Positions 36,873-46,300 of a stretch of DNA of 64,000 nt are shown here, one piece after another (positions within the stretch are counted from its first letter, which is position 1; the number at the start of each line of letters is the position of its first letter). Source of the DNA: Anaeramoeba flamelloides (taxonomy: Eukaryota > Metamonada > Anaeramoebidae); the NCBI GenBank assembly GCA_027625915.1, contig JANTQA010000010.1, positions 186,001 through 250,000 of the forward strand, in the 5' to 3' direction. Both the position numbers and the translations under genes were made by a program. The notes under the pieces were generated by a model, which was given only the letters and a program-made list of their open reading frames with translations, did not search any database and had not been told where the DNA came from.

Positions 36873-37095
36873 ATATATATATATATCACAGGTATTACAA
36901 TTTTTCGTTTTTAAAACACGAAAAATTAATAAAATCGCGTTTTTTAGATTTTTTTACAAGTTTTTTCGTTTCAATCGTTGTTTTCGTTTTTTGTTTTTTG
37001 CTAAAGTCCTCGAATTCTTTTGAAATCACACTTTTCGTTTCTGGGATATGAAAAAACGCAAACGAAAAAACTTAAAAACAACGAAAAAAAAAAAA
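36860..37095 (+). mobile_element. TCACAGGT-bounded short repeat, copy 2
   Basis: Begins at a perfect palindrome, ATACCTGTGA, a TA run, then TCACAGGTAT (36862-36896), then follows the 34.26 kb copy: AAAATCGCGTTTTTT, the identical AGTCCTCGAATTCTTTTGAA core and GAAAAAACTTAAAAACAACG. The two halves of the element are partly complementary (TCGTTTTTTG against AACGAAAAAAC), suggesting a fold-back structure. Confidence 0.65.
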
Positions 37096-37102
37096 AAAAT
37101 AC

Positions 37103-38494
37103 AATATAGGTTAGTCAAAATTGCCTTTCGGAGTTAGGAAAGGGGGAAATCTCTTTTTTTCCACTAAAGTAGGGTTTTTGGTTTTAAAACGATAAAAAAC
37201 AGTTTTATTTTCTTTTCTTTTTTTAAATTTCAATACAACACAAAGTATGTTTTTAGTTTAAAAATCTTGAAAAATTTAACCACTGAGTAAAAGAATTGTT
37301 TTTTTTTTTAAATTTACAATGTTAACAAGAAAAGTAGTCAAAATTTCACTTTTATAAAGATTAAAAATTAGATTAACTGACCCAATTTTTTTTACATGAT
37401 GATTATACCACCCCCCTTATAATATTTTTAATTGATCATAAAAAAAAATTAAAAATTATTATCATAAAAATTTTTTTTTTCACAATTGTTAATTTGGAAA
37501 AATGTGATCATTAATTTTTTTCATTATTTGAATTCTACTACAACTTTTGAGTAAGCCAATAATATATTTTTTTTTTGATACTATAATACTATTTTAAAAC
37601 CTAATTTTTTTGATTCATAAACAGATTTCTCATTTCTAAACAATAAGTTCCTTAGGAATTACTATATTGTTGATAGTTAGAAAAAATTAATTTCATTATT
37701 TATTATTTGTTTTTTTACAAAAATTTTTTCAAACAATACTTTTGTTACCTTTTTGTCGAAAATTGCGACTTTCTGCATTTTAAATAAAATATTTATTTGC
37801 TTAATTGGTGGGTAATAATCAAAGAATGTTCTAACATAAGTAATAAGCTCTTTCAGTTTTTAAAGTAATTTTAAGAATTGTTATATTTTTTCTTTTTTAA
37901 ATTTACATGTTGATTATAATATTTATTTAATTTAACATGAACGATGGAAATTGGTGAAAAAGCAAAGATATAATTAGAACCATCAATCCATGTGAGAGGA
38001 GCTATAAATTAGAGTGTCTGACAAATTTAATATTAAAATCATTGGTATTTATTAATTTTCTTTTTTTTTATACTTTTCTTTTTTTTTGTGATCGATCATA
38101 AAATTTTTATTTTTAAAAAGGATTTAATAACATTAAAATAAATTTTTTATTAAAAAAAATTTCAATGATTTCTTTTTTATTAACAGGCTAAAAATAAAAA
38201 TATACAATAAATTATTGTTTCGGTTATTTTAATTATTTTTGTATGTTATTTATTGTTTTTTGATTTCAAGGATGAAGTGCTTTTGGAATATACTAAAAGA
38301 GTAAAAAAATACTTAATAAATACAAATTTTGGAAAAATCTTTAATATGGGAGGTCCGAACATATGGGATTTATCTTTTTTATTTTTCATATAAACAAAAA
38401 TTATATATATATATATATATCAGTGAAACGATTTTTACGCGTCGCTCACGCGTGCGCAAACGCGTTTCATTACATCAACGAAATCATCATACCT

Positions 38495-38502
<8 letters not shown>
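37103..38502. repeat. Direct duplication, unit B (about 1.4 kb)
   Basis: Second copy of the 35.4-36.9 kb unit in the same orientation, ending with the same CpG-rich block (ACGCGT at 38437-38442, 38448-38453, 38460-38465) and ATACCTGTGATATATA. It is separated from unit A only by the short TCACAGGT repeat. Confidence 0.7.
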
Positions 38503-38543
<41 letters not shown>

Positions 38544-38545
38544 TA
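38494..38545. repeat. TA microsatellite
   Basis: TA repeat with one TG step, directly after the second CpG-rich block. Confidence 0.9.
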
Positions 38546-40461
38546 TTATTATTAAAATTTGTTTGTTTATTAATTAGTTTAAATTATTTATTAAAATATT
38601 TAAAAAAGGCATGATATATAAAATGAACAATCTTAAGATTGTTTACAATTTCATTTTTTTTTTTTTTATTGTTCAATCCCATATTGTTCCTTTTATGTTT
38701 TAGAGTAAGTTCAATTAGAATAAGAGTCTTTTACCAGAAGTTAACATTTTCACTTTTTTATTAATTTTCAATTGGATCTTATTACTGTCTTTTTTTTTTT
38801 TTTTAGTGGTGCTTTTTTTTTGGAATTTATTCTTTAAAGTGCTTGATTTAAAAATAATATATTAAATTTTTTTTCAAAAATAAAATAAAATTACGCAATA
38901 GAATGTTGAAATCGGAACAAAGGGTAAACCATTTAACATTTCTTAAAGTAGATCAAACAATACAACTTAACATTATATCGTGGCATTTTATTTTACAGTT
39001 TGTTCAATAATCCCCGTTGACTTAAATAATTAGTTTTTTCATACCTTTCGCTGTTGAGTTAAATAGTTTTTTTCAGCCTTTTAGTGTTGTTTTTGAAAAT
39101 TTTTGTTTTTAAGGGTTGTTTTCCAAAACTTTTTAAATAGTGTTTTAGTTTTTTAATTGCTGTAGAAATGAAAAATTTTCAAGAGTGTGTTTATTTTTCA
39201 AAAAGAAGCACATGAATTGAAAATAATAGTTTACATTCTCAAATTTAGAAATCAAAAACCATTTTTTCAAAAGATCCTGCCTGAATATTTTTTCTCCTAA
39301 TTGAATGAAAAAACAAAAGATCTTTTTGTAGTCAATGAGAAACTGAATTTTTAGAGATATAATTCACACTCATTATTATGTAAATTTTATTTTTAATGTT
39401 TAGCCAATGTTCATGTTGAATTTTTTTTGTATAAAATTTCAGCTGATTAACTTTTTTTTCTATTCTGGAATATTGTTTCATCTAGGATTCTTATCTCACC
39501 CAATAGTGATTGCAAACAAGAACCAAATATAGAAATCAAGTTCACCAATTACAAAAGATGATTTTAAGGCTATTGGCTAAAGACAAAAATTGAAAATGAA
39601 GCGAAATTTTTTAATCATTTCATTTTTCAAAAAAACGTGAAAATTTTAAGAAAACATTTTTGCACATTTAGAGGAGATACAAAAACAGTTTTTCAGATAA
39701 CCTTTTTATCCTTTTTGTTTATTTTTTTTAATATATCAAACTGAAAGATTTGGTGGTTGTGGATTTTGGTGACAGGTTTGTTTAAATTTGATTGAGTTAG
39801 TTCAAAAATAGGGTGATTGAACTTGGAAGGTTGAAGAAAAATGATAAGAAAAAATGATCTCTATTGTAAATACTATTTAGTTTGGAAAGTATAATTTTGA
39901 TAGACTGTATTTTTCAGTAACAACAAAATAAAAATTTTCAAAACAACAATTAAAAAAAAGAGAAACTTGTTAAAAAAATAACTATAGTTATTTACAAAAA
40001 TAATTCAAAAAATGTTTAAAAACACAAACAAAAACCCAACACGGATTATTTAACATAACGTATCTTAAAATTTATAATAGTAAAAAATAATTTTCAACAC
40101 AACAAGAATAGTATCAAAATTATAGTCGCTTTTTTTGCTTGACAAACATTTGTTTTTTTAAAATTGTTCCAAATTTTGAAAGGAATTAGAAGATCACAAT
40201 GCAACAACTTTCAATAACAAAGTTTTTACAAATTAAACTTTTAAAAACATGTAATTTAAAGACCTTTCTGGCCTTTTGGTTTTCATAAAAAGAGTTTCAG
40301 ATTATTGAAAGTTAACAAATATTTTTCTTTTTGATAAAACTTTCAAAAATTTCAATTCAATTCAAAATGCTATCTTTTGTTAATTATTATTTTTATCCCA
40401 TTTTTTTGGCTTACAAAAGTTTGTTATCAAGTTTTTGAAATTTGAAAAAATATTACGAATA
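38546..40461. other. Non-coding stretch
   Basis: No exon found. About 38760-39000 resembles 12730-12960 (a TAAAGTGCTT-like block, then ATAGAATGTTGAA, then CGTGGCATTT), suggesting one more old dispersed repeat. The rest is A/T tracts. Confidence 0.4.
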
Positions 40462-41451
40462 TCAGAGACTGAAATCTTGAATACTGTCAGTCTGAAAGTT
40501 CGAACAAGTCTTGAAAGTATTTGTATGGGTTGTGTTATTCTGGTCCTGAAAAAGGTAATTTGAATAATAAAAACCAATAAAACATAACCAGTTAAAAATA
40601 ATATTGGTTTTTTACTGGTTGTATTTAAAATTGGCAAAAAAAGTCAAAATTTTGACTTTAATGTTGTTACACCCTCAGCGAATAATAAATTTACTTTGTT
40701 TATCAAAAGTAATTGTTTGTTGAGGAATTTGAAATATATTAATCAAATCCGAAAAAAGTTTTGTTCTTCTCAGTAAAGCTCTAGTCTTACGTTGTATTTG
40801 AACCACAGGGGTTGTTTGTGGGTGTTTGAAAATTGAAAGACAACTTTTGTTTTTAATTCAACATTTATTTTCACTGAAAAATTTTTTTTTTGGATCAAAG
40901 ATTTGAGAAATGGAAAAGAAAAAATGACTTACTTTTTTCTTTCACGTCTAACGAAACATGGTTTGAAAAAAGAGGTACAGAATGTATAACATGAGAACAA
41001 ATACCACATAAGAAGGTATTGCAATTTACACAATATGTTGTTGGCACAAGATAATGTCCAACTTGTAAACACGATCCACAATAATTTTCTTGTTTCAATT
41101 CAATTTCTTTTTTGGCTTCTATTTATGTTTTTGTTTTTGGTTTTTTAAAAAGTTGAAAAAAGACAATCAAAAATAAGTGGGATTTTGAATTTGTAGATAC
41201 AGTTTCAAAAGCGAAGAAAACAAACTTTTTTTGAGAGGAATTCGGTAATGGTTTTTGAAGCTGTGGTTCTGATGTATTGTTTCATTACAATCTGTGCATA
41301 AAAACTGTGAGCAATTGTTACACTGTATCGAAGCAAGCACATATTTTATTAATTCCAAGCAATTTTGACAATTTGGTTTCGCTTTTCTTGATATTGGTCT
41401 GACTTTGCTAAAAGTCGACACTTTTGTGAGTGATTGGTTCGTAAAGATCAT
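40462..41451 (-). CDS. Small two-B-box zinc-finger protein, four exons
   Basis: Probable zinc-binding adaptor of 192 residues. Exons (minus): 41226-41451, 40933-41118, 40791-40873, 40462-40545. GT-AG introns of 107, 59 and 245 nt join in phases 1, 1 and 0. B-box 1 has C28, C31, C44, C47, C52, C55, H60 and H63/H68; B-box 2 has C89, C92, C105, C108, C113, C116, H121 and H129. The spacing equals that of the B-box in the RasGAP fusion gene, so the two are probably related. No RING, coiled coil or other effector domain follows; the tail (KTKVVFQFSNTHKQPLW, then DQNNTTHTNTFK) is unrecognised. The ATG at 41451 is followed directly by coding sequence but could sit inside a longer exon. Exons 1-2 are strong; exons 3-4 rest on splice sites and phase alone. 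Another frame in the 40.7-40.86 kb region is also open, so the 3' end could differ. Confidence 0.7.
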
Positions 41452-42325
41452 GCTAAAGAAAAAAATAGTAAAAACAAATCACTTATCAAAAAATGGGAAA
41501 TTGTTTGAATTAGAAATTACAAAAAATCTTATGACTTTTTCAAAAGATTTTGACTGGTACTCATCTTTATACCTTATTAAGTGTTGCGGGGGTGTTGGCA
41601 AGTCTTAAAAAGGTTTGAAGAACATAAAGATTTGCAAAAGTCTTTGGGCTGTTGTGTAGATATTTTTCCAATTACTTCTGAGTTGTAATTGAATTAAAAA
41701 GTTGGTTGTTGACTTTTTTTTTTTTTTACTAATTTACTTTTTGGAAAACTCTAGTCAAAATTATTCTCAACTAATTTTGAAGAAAAAAATTTCTTTAGGA
41801 AAATGTCATTCCACTTTCTTTTCAAGTATGTTAGAGAATAGTGAGAGATTATAAATATACTTGAAAAGAAAATGGAGTGGGGTTTTCTAAATATCAAAAA
41901 AAATAGTTTTTTAGTTTAGCCTCGTTTTGTACGGGAAATTCTAGAAGTTTTTAGATCAATAAATGATTTTCCAGCCAAATCTAAAAAAGCCCAAAAATTG
42001 CAATATTTTGACTTTTCCCCAATTCATTGCCTTTTAAAGCTTTTTTCTGTTTATTGTATTTTATTTCAACCCCCACAGAGCATAGGATTTGTTTAGTCCT
42101 TAAAAATCCTTCACGGGATTATTTTCAATTGCAGTATTTTTTTCCAACTCCAAATTTAAATAGCAAATTTCAAAATCTTTTACTGAATCCTGAAATTTAA
42201 AAAATGAAGTAAAAATCTAATTACTATAAGAGCAAATACATTTTTATAGCTTTTTTCAGAATGAATGATTTTAAAAATTTTTGTCAATTTTTAAAACTTT
42301 TATTAACAAACAACATAGATATTTA
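41452..42325. other. Intergenic; one clear hairpin
   Basis: Contains a stem at 41806-41881 (CCACTTTCTTTTCAAGTAT against ATACTTGAAAAGAAAATGG) with a loop of about 30 bases. No gene seen. Confidence 0.5.
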
Positions 42326-42690
42326 AAATCGAAGGGTTCAACTTCAATATTGAAACTCAGAAAATTTCAAATTATTTAAATAGATATTCTAATGTTATGA
42401 ACAAGGACAAATCAAAATACTGTATATTATGTAAAAAATCAAAAAAATTAGATATCATTGAAGATTTGGATCATTTTCTCTGTAAGTGTTCATCATATGG
42501 AAATAATTACACAAGCCAGTCATTGGAATTAAAATTTAAATTAATTATCCAATATTTTAAATAATAATAATATTATTGATATTATGGACAGAAAAAACCA
42601 ATTATTTTATTAGTTCTAAAGGATAATGAAAGAATGTTTAAATCTTTAATAAAAAGTTCTAAATCAAAATTTTGAAATTCTCAAAAAAAA
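42325..42690 (+). mobile_element. LINE relic, C-terminal zinc-finger segment
   Basis: A frame near 42380-42560 reads DKSKYCILCKKSKKLDIIED then LDHFLCKCSSYG. This C-x2-C ... H-x4-C pattern is typical of the region after the reverse transcriptase in non-LTR retrotransposons (zf-RVT type). No RT is present immediately upstream, so it is a fragment. It is followed within 40 bases by a palindrome array, an arrangement repeated at 45.2 kb. Confidence 0.6.
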
Positions 42691-42719
42691 ATATGATTTT
42701 TTTCATTCTTGTTTTTGTT

Positions 42720-43090
42720 TCAAAAATTAATTGGTTTTCGATCGATACAAAAATTTAAGAAAACCTAAGTGAAATTGTCCATAATTCAAAGAATAGATTA
42801 AAATTTTTGATTTTACTCAATTATTTTAAATTCTTGAAAAGCTAATAGTGTTTTTTTTTTATTTAAGAAATTAAAAAAAACCTAACGAAAAACTGTCAGT
42901 TAAGTGCAATCAAATACCTAGTTTTTTTTTTAATTTAAAAAAATAGAGTAAAACCAAAGATTTCACTCTATTCTTTTATATTCTAGAAAAGCTAACTTTG
43001 TGTTTTTTCAATGTAAAAAATAAACCGAAAATTTATATAAATTTTCTATTTATTTCTTAAATAAAAAAAAAACCTAATGACTATAAGAGG
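42720..43090. repeat. Palindrome-array repeat, cluster 3
   Basis: Alternating type-B (about 42765-42850, 42940-42995) and type-A units (42848-42890 part, 43000-43080: ATTTATATAAATTTTCTATT core, closing AAAAAACCTAATG). Same family as cluster 1. Confidence 0.7.
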
Positions 43091-43361
43091 AAATTAATTC
43101 TCCCCCCTTTAAAATAATAAAAAAAGAAAATGTAATTTGAATAAATTATATTTTCATAATAAAAAAAAAAAAGACTATTTGGATCATGAATTAGATATAA
43201 AAAAATTTAAAGACTTATCTTTACAATAATAATATTCAAACAAAACTCAAAAGCAAAAACAAAATTAAAAATTAAATATTTGATCACATAAATTTTAAAT
43301 AGAAATAAATTTATTCCATAATTTTTAAAAAAAACAATTTAATGTTTTAATTATTAAATGA

Positions 43362-46300
43362 TTATTTTTTTTTAAAAATTATAACAATTACTAAAATAGT
43401 TACTACGACGAATAAGAAAAGAATACAGAGATTCATTCTAAAGGCCTTTTGGTATTTATTCGCCTTTCTGTGTTCTTCAAGAGCTTCTTGAGTATGCTCA
43501 ACGACTTGTTCAATATTATAATCGATTCGATCAATTAGCGTTCCTTGTTCAATGACAAGCACGGATAAATCTTTCATGATTTCGGCAAGCCCTGAAATGG
43601 ATTGGACAATGTTTTGGATTTCCTGTGTTCTATCTTCAATCATTCTCTTTTTCAGCTTTACTCTTGATTTTTGATTTTCTGTAAATCCTTTGTCTTGATA
43701 TAAAAATTCGTCCTCATCAGTAGTTGAATCTTCAAGTGTAAACTTTTTTAGTTCATCGTCATCATTTCCAAATTCTTTTAATCGTTCTTCTCTTTTTTTC
43801 ATTTCTTGTAGATATATATTTTGTTTTTGTCTGAAATTATTTGAAAGATCTCTTAGTTTTTTAGCGAGGGAAATTTGAATATTTCTTTGAACAGTTTCAT
43901 TTGAATCTAATCCAGATGAATTCTCTTGAAGATTTACACCAAACTATGTTTAGAGAACGATATAAATAATAATTGTAAGAAGATCAAAAGGTATAGGTGA
44001 ATTAATATACTGTTTAAGATCGAATTATTAATTGTTGATTTGATCTTTTTAAAAAAAAATTTAGATTTTTTAATTTTTTAATTGAACTACAAACATAGTT
44101 TTGTTAAAATTTGAGATTAAATCCTTTTGGCTTATTTAAAAATATTTTGAAAATATTGCAAATGAAAAAAAAAAATGATTTTAGTCTTGTTGGAAATTCC
44201 CAAAAAAAAAAAAAATAAAATAAAAATCCGAATAAGTTACTAAAATAGTATTTCTCATAGAAAAATTAAATTTCTCATTTTTAATGATTTATTTTGAATC
44301 AAAAAATTAAAATTTTTTTTATTTACATTTCGAAAATTTATTAATTTCTTTATATAGTTTTCATCAAAAATAATTGATGGTATGGATGATCGAAATTAAA
44401 GAACCAAAAAAAGACATTTCATTAATTATAATTTAATTTTTTATTTTTATTGTTGTTTTGATATTGCTTTAAAACTGAAGAAACGAAATTATTTTATTAG
44501 ATCTCTTATCACCGATAATATTTGTTCTAATTTCACATTTCCTTTTATTAAAAATAATGGAATTAAGAAACCACGGTCAAATACTTGCAGATCATTTAAT
44601 TTTAATAATGTTGGGGGGGAAAAGAATAATTTATATCAAAATCTTGTAATTTATCTGAAATAACAATTCAGTTCGGATTAAAACCTAATTAAGACAAAAT
44701 AGAAACTTGAAAAGATTTATCAATGATTAAATATTTGGGTATTCACATTTGGATAAAATTTCATATAGAGTCTAGAATCTAAAAAAATCTAAATAAACAT
44801 CTAATAACCACTGTAAACAATTATTTAATAATAATTTACTTAGAAATAATTTTAAAATTAGAATATTTAAATCTTTTATATAAAGTCAATTAGCATATGG
44901 ATTAGAAATATTATATTTCTAAAATAAAAACTTTAAATTATTTAAATTCTTGGATTAATACATGTATTAACAAAATATGCAAAATAAACAGAAATATACC
45001 AATTCCAATTTATAAAACAGAATTTAAATTCGAAAATATGATAATTTCAGTTAATAAAAAGAAATTTAAATTCAAAGATAAATTAAACAAATTATCTATA
45101 CCTTATCTTGAAAAACTAATAAAATTTAACCAAAGAATTAACAATAAAATCAATTGGAATTCAAAGAATTTAAAACTTCTTAAAAAAGAAATATATAATT
45201 ATAATCATAATAATTTCTGGATTTCTACAAGTTGGGAGTGTCGTTAGGTTTTTTTTAATTTAAGAAATAAATAGAAAATTTGAGTAATTTTCAGTTTATT
45301 TCTTGAATTAAAAAAAACCTAGACACTTTTTCGTTAGGTTTTCCAGAATTTAAAAGAATTGAGTTAAATCCTTGATTGTACATTATTCCTTTAAATTCTA
45401 GAAAACTGCCATTATTTTTTTTGAGTTTTCTGTTTATTTGGAAAATCAATAGATTTTCGTTAGGTTTTTTTGAGGTTTTCTATTTTAGATGTGAAGTGTT
45501 CTAGGTTTTTTTTACTTTTCGAAATAAACAGAAAATTTTAATAAATTTTCGGTTTATTTCAAAAAGTAAAAAAAACCTAACGAAAATCAATAGATTTTCC
45601 AAATAAAATAGAAAACCTCAAAAAAACCTAGAACACTTCACATATAAAATAGAAAACCTCAAAAAAACCTAACGAAAATCTATCGATTTTAACAGAATAA
45701 AATAGAAAATCCCAAAAAAAACAGGCACTTGATGACACGAATGTTTATTTATATTGTTATTATACCTAATAATTTTTAAATATTTCGGACCTTTCCACCC
45801 AGTACTATTTATTATCAAGTTTTCTCTAAATTGATTAAGATTCACATTTAGTAATTTTAAATTTTCTACTTTCCAATTAATATTTTCGTTGTCTTTTTTG
45901 AAAAATTTTAAATTTTTTGATATGTGTTCAAAACCAAGATTTTCTAATTTCTTTTTGAGTTTAAATCTTCTTTTATTATCGAAATTCTTACTTGGTCTAT
46001 TTTTGCTTCAGTTTTATAAATTATTCTTAGAGAGTGTGAATTAATTTTTAAAAATTTTGTGACTTTTTTATTTATCCAAACATCTATTGAGTTGAAATCA
46101 TTTTGGGTTAGATTGAAAATAACTAGGCCATAAAATAGTTGGCTAATACATATCGATTTAAGCATTTGTAATTTTACTCCATTAGCCTAAATTTTTTTGG
46201 TTAAAAATCTTTTAGATTTTTTTTTTTTATTGTTGAGCAGAGGTGATTCAACAAAATTACCTCCTATTTGCCTGAAACTCTAAAATTGTATTTAGGGTTT

